Notes: generated by a model from the sequence alone, not told the origin. 64,000 nucleotides of DNA from Caldilineaceae bacterium (GCA_020846635.1 JADLDO010000028.1:372001-436000); one strand, 5' to 3'; positions 44,355 to 53,513 are shown, counted from the first letter of the stretch. Numbers and translations are program-made.

Positions 44355-45980
44355 TTATGGGATGCAAACCTTCTGGCCCACATAGAGCCAGTGGTGGCGC
44401 TGTCCACGCACCCAGGGATTGGCGTTCAACAATGCCTGGCCGTTGGTTCCATACTGCGGGGCAATTGAATAGAGGCCCTCGCCTCGTCTGACGGTGTGAT
44501 AGGCCGAGCAAGTGGCCAGGCCCTCCGGCTGCCATTGCCGCCCTTCGTTGCGATTCCCCTGGTTGTGGTTCCCCTGATTGTGCTTCGGCTGGTGCGGCTG
44601 GGGCTGGGGATGCTCGTCGTTGGTCTGGCGGTTGACAAAAGGCGGCACCTGGACACAAGCCCCTGGATACTTGGGCAATGTCACCGTGTAGGAAGTCTGA
44701 CCGACGGCGCTCCAACCGTCGCGAGTCTCCTCCGAGATCTCATAGGTGCTGCCCGGTATTCGGTAGTCATCAAACGGGAAGTCAATGCGGTACTTGCCCT
44801 GCCCGTCGGTGACAACTGAGTCGACAACGACACCCCCTGTGTCTAGGGGTTTGGCGCTAATCTTCCAGCCGGGAATCCCATACAGACCATTGATATCCTG
44901 CTTGACGCCTTCAACGCAGAAACCCTTCTCCGTCTGCTTGTTTTGGAATTCGATCACCTGGCAGCCATCGTCAGCGCGGGTAAGAACAACCTCAAACGCG
45001 GTGGGGGTGACTGCTTCCCAACCTGGAAGCATAATTTCCCGAACGAGATACGGGCCAAAGGGAAGGTCGGAAAAGGTAATCTGACCAAAGGCATCCGTGA
45101 GCCCTTCTGCCGCTATGGAGCCATTGACTCTGAGCACCTCGATCGGCCAGTCCGGCAGACCGAACGACTCGGATTGGCCGCCCTTGTCGCTCGCCGGCGG
45201 CACATCGCGCTTGGTTACTTCGATACAGCCATAATCAACGACTTTAACATCGTTCTTGAAGCGGATTGTATAGGGGCCAGGCGCGCGGACGATCAGCTCT
45301 TGAACCCCATCGGGCGGCATGATAGGCCTCCACCAGGTGACACCCGCCGGTGCTTGCTCGGAGAAGATCCAGGGGCCAGGAGGCAGCACAAAGGTCGCCT
45401 TTCCCTCTGCATCCGTAACGGCCGTATGCACATCATTAAATGGGTTTCCTGGGCCTGGCGTGGCAATGATCGTCCAACCTTCCAGCGGGTGATGATCATC
45501 ATCAATCTTGAGGACGATGACGGTGATCTCCTGTTCGACCTTGAAGCGGATGTCCACACAGTCGCTTGAGCCATAGGCAACATTCACCTCAAAACTGGCG
45601 TCTGTCACTGCCTTCCAGTCTGAGGGGATGGCAATGGAAAAGAGCCAGCGCCCCGGTACCGGCAGATCAAAGTGAAATGTGCCGTTCTTATCAGAGACCG
45701 CGGTCTGCGGCTCGGCTGTGCCGTCTGTCCCGACATAGGATGCCGTCACCGTCCATCCCTCGAGTGGGCGCTCTTGATGGTTAATCACAAGCCCATCGAT
45801 ACAGAGGGCATCCACTGCCGTAATTGCCGTACCACCATTGCCGTCGTTGCCCGCTGTGAATGGAGCAGCAGAGACAGCAGGCGTTTGGATAAGCATCAGC
45901 GCGCTCGCCACCACCAGCACCAAGAGAGAACGCCAGAGACGGCTGTGATGATTTCGGCTCAGTAACTTGCTTAACAACAT
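44355..45980 (-). CDS. Exported protein with Cna-B-like repeats and a C-terminal LysM
   Basis: 541 residues with a signal peptide (LLVLVVASALMLIQTPAVSAAPF). Five or so beta-sandwich modules of about 85 residues repeat the pattern PLEGWTV/I..., a D.NG.F.F/D.EGKATF turn and a GPW.FSE strand, as in Cna-B/SdrD-like or carboxypeptidase-regulatory folds. A Gln/Asn/His-rich linker (HNQGNHNQGN) leads to a C-terminal LysM-type domain (YHTVRRGEGLYSIAPQYG...LYVGQKVCIP) for glycan binding. ATG at 45980 follows GGAGAA; the longer frame to 46061 has no signal at its start. It should be an envelope or matrix protein. No sortase motif. Confidence 0.8.
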   Translation of the reverse strand: MLLSKLLSRNHHSRLWRSLLVLVVASALMLIQTPAVSAAPFTAGNDGNGGTAITAVDALCIDGLVINHQERPLEGWTVTASYVGTDGTAEPQTAVSDKNGTFHFDLPVPGRWLFSIAIPSDWKAVTDASFEVNVAYGSSDCVDIRFKVEQEITVIVLKIDDDHHPLEGWTIIATPGPGNPFNDVHTAVTDAEGKATFVLPPGPWIFSEQAPAGVTWWRPIMPPDGVQELIVRAPGPYTIRFKNDVKVVDYGCIEVTKRDVPPASDKGGQSESFGLPDWPIEVLRVNGSIAAEGLTDAFGQITFSDLPFGPYLVREIMLPGWEAVTPTAFEVVLTRADDGCQVIEFQNKQTEKGFCVEGVKQDINGLYGIPGWKISAKPLDTGGVVVDSVVTDGQGKYRIDFPFDDYRIPGSTYEISEETRDGWSAVGQTSYTVTLPKYPGACVQVPPFVNRQTNDEHPQPQPHQPKHNQGNHNQGNRNEGRQWQPEGLATCSAYHTVRRGEGLYSIAPQYGTNGQALLNANPWVRGQRHHWLYVGQKVCIP

Positions 45981-46529
45981 TGTTGTTCTCCATGTCTTTG
46001 TAAAGGATTGGTTACGATGTAATTGCAGTGAAATTACACTGCAATGAGTCAATGGCACCACCTAATGGTGCTTTCTTCAGACAATCCACAAAGGCCAAGT
46101 AATATCCAACGAGCAATGGGTAAACAGAACCTAGTTGTGTAGTTGTACACGCCTCCTTCAGCGGGTCATCTTGTTTTGTCAACGATTCCCAGGACGGTTA
46201 CAGCTATTTGAAAACGGCTTGTACACAAGGAGACAATCGACTATAATCGCTCCAGATGTTGCCGGTACGACACCTGATGCGCCATTGTCTATGCTGCACA
46301 AGTCCACGCTGTACAAGGTTATGCCTCATAACGAGGCCGGGATAGACAAGGAGATTGCGCCAGGGGCGTTATTTGATTGCAGAATGGAAAAGTTGCGCGT
46401 AATCGGGAGCAAGGTGTTCTCCATCATAGGGGAAGCCTGCATCAATGTCTAGCGCTGTCAGGAAAATAATTTGCGTTAAGCTGCTAATTTATCGATATTT
46501 CACAGTGCCAGGGTACAGGAGTCTGTCTC
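45981..46529. other. Divergent intergenic region with two palindromes
   Basis: No convincing gene in 549 bp; a 105-residue plus-strand frame (46135-46452) has no recognised motif and is poorly placed. TTGCAGTG and CACTGCAA form an inverted repeat at 46023-46044, and GCACCA/TGGTGC form a small hairpin at 46055-46071, both close upstream of the LysM-protein gene. Palindrome-like TTGTACAC or TGTACAAG words recur at 46143, 46219 and 46311. Confidence 0.45.
46023..46071 (-). promoter_or_regulatory. Candidate operator pair before the LysM-protein gene
   Basis: An 8-bp inverted repeat TTGCAGTG-AAATTA-CACTGCAA is followed 11 bp later by a 6-bp one (GCACCA-CCTAA-TGGTGC). They lie 43-91 bp upstream of the ATG at 45980, the normal place for regulator sites. 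No regulator is assigned. Confidence 0.4.
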
Positions 46530-47549
46530 ATGATTGCATTCCCCCTGCATCTCGCGGCTCACGACATATCCCATCTTGGCATCCTTTTCCGGCGCATTCG
46601 CGCGACGCGCACACTCAGCCAGTCCGACATTGCCCGGTCGCTAGGCGTCACCAACTCCACTATCTCCAAGTTTGAAAGCACAGGTCGTTCCCGCCGCGCA
46701 CAGATCATCGAGCGCTATATCCGCGCGCTCCAATCCCCCTACCTCAATGGCAACCAAGTTCCTTGCCCGTTGGATAACGACGAAGCCACACTATTGCTAC
46801 AACTGAGTGTGGAGTCACAGTCATCCATCGTGCAGCTTGGCAACTATGACTTTGAGTTGATTGCCTCTCCATACAGCCCCTTGGCGTTGAAGGCTCTCGT
46901 CCAGCGTTTGCGCCAGCTTCGATGGCCTGCCTATATCAGCGATGGGTTAGGCTTTGTCCATGCCGTTAACAGCCCGCTGTTGAATCTCTATGGCATCGAG
47001 CCAAGTTCCTTGCTTCTGCGGCGATGGGAAAGCTGGCATATGCTCGCCACGCTCTTTATGAAGCCTTCACCTGTGCGCGCTGCGTATATTAGCCCAGATA
47101 ATTACTTTCCATCGCTCATAGCTGCCTTCTTTCGGAGCGCAGTACCCTATCTCTTTACACCACAAATGCGCGCCTTGCTGCGCGAGTTACATCATCTTTC
47201 ACACCTAAATGGGCTCCATTTTAGCAAGTGGTGGTACTCAGCTTCATGCTTTATCCTGCAATGCGAACAAAACCAGAGCGCGTGCATCCTGCGCCACGGG
47301 GCGCGCTATCTGCACACCTCCATCATGGAGCTTGAGTGTCACTGGGTACACATCGACGCCACGATGAGTGTGCCGTACTATCTGGGCATTTTGCAGCCCC
47401 TGGGCGCGGAGACGCAGGTGGTCTTTGATCATCTCAGTGGGCTTGCTGCGCCAGGCGAGATCTTCTTCGCCGCAGAGTTTGATGCTGACCACAGCTATCA
47501 TGCGAACTGTTGGCCGGAGGTTGCCAGAGTGGTGCAGCTAGAGAGCTAG
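46530..47549 (+). CDS. XRE-family regulator with MmyB-like ligand-binding domain
   Basis: 339 residues. An N-terminal helix-turn-helix of Cro/C1 type (LFRRIRATRTLSQSDIARSLGVTNSTISKFESTGRSRRAQIIERYIRAL) is followed by a large C-terminal region with WPAYISDGLGFVHAVNSPLLNLYGI, which resembles the fatty-acid or small-molecule sensing domain of MmyB-like regulators. About 100 further residues are unassigned. ATG at 46530 has GGAG about 9 bp upstream. It stands alone, divergent from the LysM-protein gene, which it might regulate. Confidence 0.7.
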   Translation: MIAFPLHLAAHDISHLGILFRRIRATRTLSQSDIARSLGVTNSTISKFESTGRSRRAQIIERYIRALQSPYLNGNQVPCPLDNDEATLLLQLSVESQSSIVQLGNYDFELIASPYSPLALKALVQRLRQLRWPAYISDGLGFVHAVNSPLLNLYGIEPSSLLLRRWESWHMLATLFMKPSPVRAAYISPDNYFPSLIAAFFRSAVPYLFTPQMRALLRELHHLSHLNGLHFSKWWYSASCFILQCEQNQSACILRHGARYLHTSIMELECHWVHIDATMSVPYYLGILQPLGAETQVVFDHLSGLAAPGEIFFAAEFDADHSYHANCWPEVARVVQLES

Positions 47550-47623
47550 CGCAGCGTCACCCACCCCACATAGCCTTGTGTATACCGGTCGACTCAGTAT
47601 GGTTCCCGACTTTGCCGGGGTTG

Positions 47624-47662
47624 GATGCTCCCTATGATGTGGAAATTGTTGACTACCATTAG
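47624..47662 (+). pseudogene. Remnant of a HigB toxin C-terminus
   Basis: Thirteen codons ending in a stop read DAPYDVEIVDYH-stop. The DVEIVDYH end is the family tail of RelE-like HigB toxins. The frame is not open to any HigB upstream; the preceding 70 bp are in other frames or unrelated and the space up to the regulator gene is only 74 bp. So the toxin gene is deleted or decayed, leaving this tail 12 bp before the higA start. This identity is short and is a sequence-based inference. Confidence 0.6.
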
Positions 47663-47674
47663 TGAGGCAGAATC

Positions 47675-47977
47675 ATGAGTGACTGGCGAGACCCTATCCA
47701 TCCAGGTGAGATTTTGGTGGATGAATTGGAAGAGATTGGGAGGCGGCCTGTGGAGTTGGCTGCACGTCTTGGCGTGCCTGATAACCGAACCTATCAAATC
47801 CTGCATGGACGGCGGAGCGTTACGGCAGACACCGCGTTGAGACTGGGTAAATTCTTCAATACCGGCCCCGAGTTCTGGCTCAATCTCCAACAAGCCTATG
47901 AACTGGATGTGGCACGCCATCAGATCGGCGGTAGTTTGGAGAAGATTACCCCTTACCAGCCGGTCAATGGTTCGTAA
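47675..47977 (+). CDS. higA: HigA-family addiction-module antitoxin, orphan
   Basis: A 100-residue DNA-binding protein. IHPGEILVDELEEIGRRPVELAARLGVPDNRTYQILHGRRSVTADTALRLGKFFNTGPEFWLNLQQAYELDVAR is the full HigA/VapI pattern with one HTH. It binds its own promoter and neutralises HigB in complete modules. Here only the last 13 codons of a HigB-like toxin remain upstream, so it is an orphan or solitary regulator. ATG at 47675 has GAGG just upstream. It is followed by a family A palindrome. Confidence 0.88.
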   Translation: MSDWRDPIHPGEILVDELEEIGRRPVELAARLGVPDNRTYQILHGRRSVTADTALRLGKFFNTGPEFWLNLQQAYELDVARHQIGGSLEKITPYQPVNGS

Positions 47978-48012
47978 GGATCTAGATTGCGGGCAAGACA
48001 GGTACTAAGAAA

Positions 48013-48046
48013 ACCCTCCCGGAAGTTCAGAAACTTCCGGGAGGGT
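48013..48046. repeat. Dispersed palindrome family A, copy 5
   Basis: ACCCTCCCGGAAGTT and AACTTCCGGGAGGGT pair perfectly around CAGA. The inner arms differ from other copies but stay complementary. It lies between convergent higA and the CBS gene. Confidence 0.8.
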
Positions 48047-48091
48047 GTAGTTCACGTGTAGGCTGCTGAATTGTGCCTGTTACCTTGAAGT

Positions 48092-48520
48092 CTATCGCCG
48101 TGGCTTGGCGGGTTCAGAGACTTCTTCCAGTACCGAGCCGGACAGCTTGTTTTTCGTCTCGACTGCCAGATCGCCTAGCGAGACAATCCCCACCAATTGC
48201 TGGTTGCGGTCGAGAATGGGGAGGCGGCGAATTTGATGACGCTCCATCAGAGTGGTCGCTTCCTTAATGTCCTGATCCTCAAAGCAGTAGACTAGATCGG
48301 GGCTCATCGTCTCGCTGACCTTCGTGGTGGCAGGGTTACGCCCATCGGCAACCGCGCGAATCGCAATATCGCGGTCGGTGATAATGCCGAGCAGTTTTCT
48401 GTTGTCACAGACAGGCAAACTGCCCACGTTGAGCGACTTCATCTTTCCGGCTGCTTCTTGTAATCCGCTGTTCGGCTGGATCACTTCCACGTTTCGGGTC
48501 ATAATCTCGTTGATCTTCAT
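48092..48520 (-). CDS. Two-CBS-domain protein
   Basis: A 142-residue cytoplasmic protein with a pair of CBS domains: INEIMTRNVEVIQPNSGLQEAAGKMKSLNVGSLPVCDNRKLLGIITDRDIAIR, then VSETMSPDLVYCFEDQDIKEATTLMERHQIRRLPILDRNQQLVGIVSLGDLA. The tandem usually binds adenine nucleotides and regulates a partner. The second motif GIVSLGDLA lacks the Asp-type end of the first. ATG at 48520 has AAGGAG 7 bp upstream; a start at 48595 is not needed. No enzyme domain is fused. Confidence 0.85.
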   Translation of the reverse strand: MKINEIMTRNVEVIQPNSGLQEAAGKMKSLNVGSLPVCDNRKLLGIITDRDIAIRAVADGRNPATTKVSETMSPDLVYCFEDQDIKEATTLMERHQIRRLPILDRNQQLVGIVSLGDLAVETKNKLSGSVLEEVSEPAKPRR

Positions 48521-48740
48521 CTTTATTCTCCTTCTCAATGCACTGGAAGCCAATGCACTGAAGAATGCATCTTCAATTCTTACCTCAACCGTCATCTCCA
48601 GAATAGCAAGCGCGGCCCCCGTTGGCTATCTATCGGGGTACAGACGGAGGTACAAAAGGAGTGCCTAAAACAGAATCCACGCCTTGAATACGACATGGAT
48701 TCTGTTTCTCAACAAGAACGATTTTACCTGCTCTGGCCGA

Positions 48741-50663
48741 TTACTCCTCTGCTTCTGTGTACGATACCCGATAGATCATGCCATTTGTATCCTCAGCGAT
48801 GAGCAGCGAGCCATCTTGTAACACCAGCAGGCCCGCAATTCGGCCAAAGTGTGCCATGCCATCCTCAATCAGGAAGCCGGTGAGGAAATCTTCAAACGCT
48901 AGTGGCTGCCCGTCTTCGTCAAAGTGGATTCTCACCACCTTATAGCCTGTGGCGGGCATACGATTCCAAGAGCCACGCATGGCAACAAAGGCGTCGTTCT
49001 GATACTCCGCTGGGAATTGGTCACCCGTGTAAAAGACCATGCCGATGGGCGAACTGTGTGCTTGATAGGTAAGCGCAGGCGGCGTTGCTTGGGCACAGAA
49101 CTCCGCCTTGGTCATGCCTTTGGGCTGACCCGCAATGTACTGATTCACTTGGCTGTCATTAAAGCAGAAAGGATAGCCGTAGTTGTTGCCCTCTTCGAGT
49201 TTGTTCAATTCCTCGAAGGGCACATCATTGCCATGTGCATCGCTGCCCTGATCCATGCCCCACATCTCACCGCTTGTAGGATGCCAGCCAAAGCCGAGGG
49301 TGTTGCGAAGGCCATCCACGAAGATCGTGCGCGCTGAACCGTCGGCTTGGAGTTGCAGAATAGTGGCGCGCTCGCGCACATCATCCACACACTCATTGCA
49401 TGGGCTGCCAACGCTGACATAGAGCAGGCCATCGGGGCCAAAGCCCATTGTGCGCCGTGGGTGCTGCCCGCCATCTGGCAGATCGTCCACCAGGGTCTCT
49501 AGCTCGCCAAAGGTGCCGTCATCCAGGATGTCAGCCCGGTAGATCTGGGTTGGGGTTGCCAGGTAGACTTGGTTGCCGGTAATCACAATGCCATGCACCA
49601 GGGTCAACTCAGAGGTGGCTGTGATCGGGGGGCCATCGGCAGCGCCATCGCCATCCTCATCCACCAGGGCAATCACATCGTTCTGGGCAGGGCGTGTCAC
49701 ATAGATGATCCCGTTCTCGCCCTGCGCCATCATGCGTACGTTGCTAAGACCTTGTGCAAAGACGCTGACCGTAAAACCTGCGGTGATCTGCAATTGAGCA
49801 ATGCGCTCCGGGGTGGGCAAACGCTGGGCAGGCTGCACCGACGCCACTTCCACGGGGGGTGGCGGGGCTGGTGGTTCGACGGGAGGAACACCCTCTGCCG
49901 TGATGACACCACAGGCGATGCGCGCGCCGCTCTTGCCACTCGGATCGGTCATTTGGTCATCGGGCATAGCATGGATGACCAATGCGCTGCCATCCGCAGC
50001 GAGGAGCGCGTGGGAGCCACCACTCAGGGTAAACAGGTTCGTGTTCGCTGTATAGGAGGCGTTCCCTTCTGCATCAATTTCGATGTTGGGTAGATCGCCA
50101 TTGTGCGCGCCCTTTGGGTTTTTGAGCCCATGCTCGGCCATGTTGGGATTGAAGTGATCGCCCGCCGCAGCAAAATCAGGTGTACAGAGCCCCACCTGAT
50201 GTACATGGATGCCATGCTCGCCGGGTGTCATGACCATCAGCCCAGAAATCTCGACACTGATATCGATCGATCTGCCATTCATGCTTTCGCTAAAGGTAGC
50301 CGTTCCAACCACATTGCCATCTACATCCTGTAACTCGGCGCTTGCCATCAGCGGGCCTGTAAAGGCGGAAGTTTCAGTCATGCCTTCTGTGCCGGTCATT
50401 GCTTCTGCGCTGGTCACTCCCTCGGTACCACCTCTATCCTCGCTCTCCTCATTCTCCGTGATCGCAGAGGATGGAGTTCGAGATGACCTATTATCTTGAT
50501 CGCTACCGTCGTTGTTTTTGTCTTTATCTTCGTGTGCCTCTCTGGTAGGGGTGGGACGAGGTACTGTCTGTGCCACTGCCAAAGGATCGAGGAGCAAAGG
50601 CGTCGTCGCCAATGCGCCAATGGCGAGCAAAAAGACCAGGACGAATAACCAGATTTTTCGCAT
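48741..50663 (-). CDS. Exported Cu/Zn superoxide dismutase-sugar dehydrogenase fusion
   Basis: A 640-residue secreted protein with signal peptide (IWLFVLVFLLAIGALATTP) and a 90-residue acidic, low-complexity spacer. The SodC-like domain (about 100-260) has GEHGIHVHQVG, AAGDHFNP, H-x-GDLPN, GGSHALLAADGSALVIHAMPDD and RIACGVI, with the His set and the Cys pair expected for Cu/Zn enzymes. After a Pro-rich linker there is a six-bladed PQQ-type glucose/sorbosone dehydrogenase propeller (GFTVSVFAQGLSNVRMMAQGENGIIYVTRP ... HAHSSPIGMVFYTGDQFPAEYQND). ATG at 50663 has AAGGAG. Coupling a dismutase to a dehydrogenase in one chain is uncommon. PQQ binding is not proved. Confidence 0.8.
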   Translation of the reverse strand: MRKIWLFVLVFLLAIGALATTPLLLDPLAVAQTVPRPTPTREAHEDKDKNNDGSDQDNRSSRTPSSAITENEESEDRGGTEGVTSAEAMTGTEGMTETSAFTGPLMASAELQDVDGNVVGTATFSESMNGRSIDISVEISGLMVMTPGEHGIHVHQVGLCTPDFAAAGDHFNPNMAEHGLKNPKGAHNGDLPNIEIDAEGNASYTANTNLFTLSGGSHALLAADGSALVIHAMPDDQMTDPSGKSGARIACGVITAEGVPPVEPPAPPPPVEVASVQPAQRLPTPERIAQLQITAGFTVSVFAQGLSNVRMMAQGENGIIYVTRPAQNDVIALVDEDGDGAADGPPITATSELTLVHGIVITGNQVYLATPTQIYRADILDDGTFGELETLVDDLPDGGQHPRRTMGFGPDGLLYVSVGSPCNECVDDVRERATILQLQADGSARTIFVDGLRNTLGFGWHPTSGEMWGMDQGSDAHGNDVPFEELNKLEEGNNYGYPFCFNDSQVNQYIAGQPKGMTKAEFCAQATPPALTYQAHSSPIGMVFYTGDQFPAEYQNDAFVAMRGSWNRMPATGYKVVRIHFDEDGQPLAFEDFLTGFLIEDGMAHFGRIAGLLVLQDGSLLIAEDTNGMIYRVSYTEAEE

Positions 50664-51074
50664 GGGACTCTCCTTATGGAACGACTGCTGTCTTGTTCTC
50701 TGCATTGTGAAGTAACGCAAGACAAGGTCAATGGATAGGGGTAGAGAGGGCAGGCATAGTAACTGCTACCCCTTGTGGCGGCTGTCCAGGTAGATTGCAC
50801 CGTGAAAATTGACTAGACCTTGTCAAGCCGCAGCGTCATATAGTCACTTATCCAGACCGCGCACCCGATCAATTCTCATGAAAGAATTCAATGATCACTC
50901 TTTTTTGAATCGTTTTGTGTTGGGGGATGGTTAGGAGTAAAATGATTGTAGTCATCGTTACGCTGACTGTTCTGTCACAATGTCGTAACCGCTCCCAAGC
51001 AGCTAACGCTCCATCCGTGACGAACTTCTAGGACAGCGCATTACACCGTACACAAGTAGCTAAAGGAATAGGCA
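50664..51074. other. Divergent intergenic region, sodC fusion and hppA
   Basis: No gene is seen in 411 bp. It is AT-rich towards hppA. GACAAGGTC (about 50720) and GACCTTGTC (about 50815) are inverted copies flanking the first 100 bp, a weak signal. The best promoter candidate is the one listed separately. Confidence 0.4.
50915..50943 (+). promoter_or_regulatory. Candidate promoter for hppA
   Basis: TTGTGT (50915-50920) and TAAAAT (50938-50943) are separated by 17 bp. The -10 has five matches to consensus; the -35 is weak. The transcript would have a leader of about 125 bp. Confidence 0.35.
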
Positions 51075-53255
51075 ATGAGTCTGATGTGGGTTGTACCCGT
51101 TTCAGGAGTTTTAGCGTTGGCTTTTGTGTTGTATTTAGCTTGGGATGTGTTGCGTCGCGACCGGGGAACGCCTGCCATGCAAAAGGTGGGCAATGCAATT
51201 TATCAGGGCGCAGTTGCGTTTATGGTGCGGCAATATAGCACCATTGGTATCCTCGCCATTGTCACCGGCGTTATTGTGGCGCTCCTGGTCACTTATTTTG
51301 AACCGGCGATCACCACCCGCGCAGGAGAAAGTATAGAAGGTTTTGGGCAGGGTTGGCGCACAGGTGTTGCCTTCTTAGTGGGCGCGGCGATTTCTGCGCT
51401 CAGCGGTATCATTGGCATGTATGTGGCTGTGCAGTCCAACCAGCGTGTAGCCTCGGCGGCACGCGGCGGGGTTGTGCCTGCCTTCATTGTGGCTCTTCGC
51501 GGGGGAGCAGTCAGCGGCTTTTTGGTCGTCGCCCTCTCCCTGATCGGTGTCTATGTGATGTTCTTGCTCTATGGCGGTTTTGAAAATCCCGACATTGCGC
51601 CCTTTTTGCTGGTGGGCATGGGCTTTGGGGCCAGTTTTGTCGCTCTTTTTGCCCAGTTGGGCGGCGGCATCTATACCAAAGCCGCCGATGTGGGAGCCGA
51701 CCTCGTCGGCAAGGTCGAAGCCGGTATTCCAGAGGATGACCCGCGCAACGCCGCTGTTGTGGCGGACTTAGTGGGTGATAATGTCGGTGACTGTGCCGGT
51801 CGTGGCGCCGATCTCTTTGAGTCTACCGTCGCCGAAAATATCGGCGCGATGATCCTGGGGGTCGCGCTCTATTATGGCACCGGAGATGCGACCTGGATCT
51901 TTTTCCCCCTGGTTGTGCGCGCACTGGGCTTGATTGCCTCGATTGTCGGCGTCATGGCCGCGACCTCCTTCCCGTGGTTTAAGCTCCGTCCTCATGAAGA
52001 GCCGATGAATGCACTGTTCCGCAGCTATGGCCTTACGGTCCTGCTCTGCGCGGCTGTACTCTATTGGGTCGTCAATGCCATGTTGCATGACCTTTGGTTT
52101 TTCTGGGCCGGTCTCGTCGGTTTGATTACCAGTATTGTCGTTGTTCTGGTCACCATGTATTACACAGAGTCACGCTGGCGACCTGTCTCCTCCATTGCCC
52201 AGGCGAGTCTGCGCGGTACCGGGCCAAATCTGATCACCGGTCTGGCTGTCGGTTTTGAAAACACAGCGGCTCCGGTCATCGTCGTGGGCGCGGCGCTCAT
52301 CTCCACCTATTGGATGGGGACACAGGCCGCGGTCGATTTGGGCATTGAAGCCTATATCGGTGGCCTCTATGGTACGGCGATGGCGACGATGGGGATGCTC
52401 ATGAGCGCGGCCTTTGTGCTGGCGATGGATACATTTGGGCCGATTGTGGACAACGCGGGTGGTATCGTGGAGATGTCGGGCGCACCCGAAGAAATTCGCG
52501 ACGGCACAGATGCGTTGGACGCGGCGGGGAATACGACGAAGGCATTGACCAAAGGCTATGCCATTGGTTCAGCGGCGCTGGCAGCCTTCCTGCTTTTTAG
52601 CGCCTATTTGGACAAGGTTGCGTTGGTTCGCGCGGCAACCGGCGCTTCGGAAGAAGTAATTGCCTCGTCGCATGTGGTCGATATGGGGAAGGTGCCGGTC
52701 TTTGTGGGCGCAATGGTGGGCGCGATGTTGGTCTTCCTCTTTTCGTCGCTGGCAATTCGTGGCGTGGCACGCGTCGCCGAGGACATTATTGAGGAAGTAC
52801 GGCGACAGTTCCGCGAAATTCCTGGCCTCTTGCAGGGCAAAAAGGGAGTGGAGGCTGACTACAGCCGCGCCGTTGACATCACCACGCGCGGGGCCTTGCG
52901 CGCCATGATCTTGCCGGGCGTGGTGGCTGTGGCAACCCCTATTCTGGTGGGACTGCTGCTGCGTGCCGAAGCGACCGCTGCCATGCTCATGGTGGGCACG
53001 ATTACGGGTGTCTTGTTGGCAACTGTCATGAACAATGGTGGTGGCGCATGGGACAATGCCAAGAAGTTTATCGAGTCGGGCGGGCTGCGTGATGCCAACG
53101 GCCAGGTTCAGGGTAAAGGGTCAGAAGCGCACAAAGCCGCCGTGGTGGGTGACACGGTCGGCGATCCCTTCAAGGATACTGCCGGCCCCAGTGTGCATGT
53201 GCTGATCAAATTGCTGGCGACCATTACGCTGGTGCTTGCGCCGCTCTTTGTCTAG
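51075..53255 (+). CDS. hppA: Membrane-bound H+-translocating pyrophosphatase, K+-independent type
   Basis: A 726-residue pump with about 16 helices. Core motifs are present: GGGIYTKAADVGADLVGKVEAGIPEDDPRN, NVGDCAGRGADLFES, and later GNTTKALTKGYAIGSAA and NNGGGAWDNAKKFIE. It couples pyrophosphate hydrolysis to proton export in the cytoplasmic membrane. The residue at the position that decides potassium need is Lys489 in GNTTKA; K+-dependent enzymes have Ala there. It is therefore predicted to work without K+. ATG at 51075 follows AAAGGA. It is monocistronic; a long hairpin follows at 53345-53399. Confidence 0.93.
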   Translation: MSLMWVVPVSGVLALAFVLYLAWDVLRRDRGTPAMQKVGNAIYQGAVAFMVRQYSTIGILAIVTGVIVALLVTYFEPAITTRAGESIEGFGQGWRTGVAFLVGAAISALSGIIGMYVAVQSNQRVASAARGGVVPAFIVALRGGAVSGFLVVALSLIGVYVMFLLYGGFENPDIAPFLLVGMGFGASFVALFAQLGGGIYTKAADVGADLVGKVEAGIPEDDPRNAAVVADLVGDNVGDCAGRGADLFESTVAENIGAMILGVALYYGTGDATWIFFPLVVRALGLIASIVGVMAATSFPWFKLRPHEEPMNALFRSYGLTVLLCAAVLYWVVNAMLHDLWFFWAGLVGLITSIVVVLVTMYYTESRWRPVSSIAQASLRGTGPNLITGLAVGFENTAAPVIVVGAALISTYWMGTQAAVDLGIEAYIGGLYGTAMATMGMLMSAAFVLAMDTFGPIVDNAGGIVEMSGAPEEIRDGTDALDAAGNTTKALTKGYAIGSAALAAFLLFSAYLDKVALVRAATGASEEVIASSHVVDMGKVPVFVGAMVGAMLVFLFSSLAIRGVARVAEDIIEEVRRQFREIPGLLQGKKGVEADYSRAVDITTRGALRAMILPGVVAVATPILVGLLLRAEATAAMLMVGTITGVLLATVMNNGGGAWDNAKKFIESGGLRDANGQVQGKGSEAHKAAVVGDTVGDPFKDTAGPSVHVLIKLLATITLVLAPLFV

Positions 53256-53344
53256 ATCCCTCTCTGTCTAGGTCTAGAGATTGCATACCGGCCCACAAGG
53301 TACTGGTTTCCTCTCCTTCTGCGGATGCATCTAAGATCGTCTTG

Positions 53345-53399
53345 AACACCCCAGGTCAGGAATGGCTCGCACAGCCGGCCATTCCTGACCTGGGGTGTT
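53345..53399. terminator. Long perfect hairpin after hppA
   Basis: Two 22-bp arms beginning AACACCCCAGGTCAGG pair perfectly with an 11-nt loop (53345-53366 with 53378-53399). It lies about 90 bp after the hppA stop. It has the shape of a terminator, though only a short T run (TTTT at 53402) follows. Confidence 0.75.
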
Positions 53400-53513
53400 G
53401 CTTTTGCTGATCATCTAAAATGAGTGATATGTGACAGTAGCAGCGAATCAGAAACGATATTATCAGTTATCATGATCACTGGTAATTCTGATATTATTGT
53501 CTCCCCTGTTCAG

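Noticed and set aside
46135..46452. 105-codon plus-strand frame before the XRE gene
   Set aside because: No motif, poor start context; considered intergenic.
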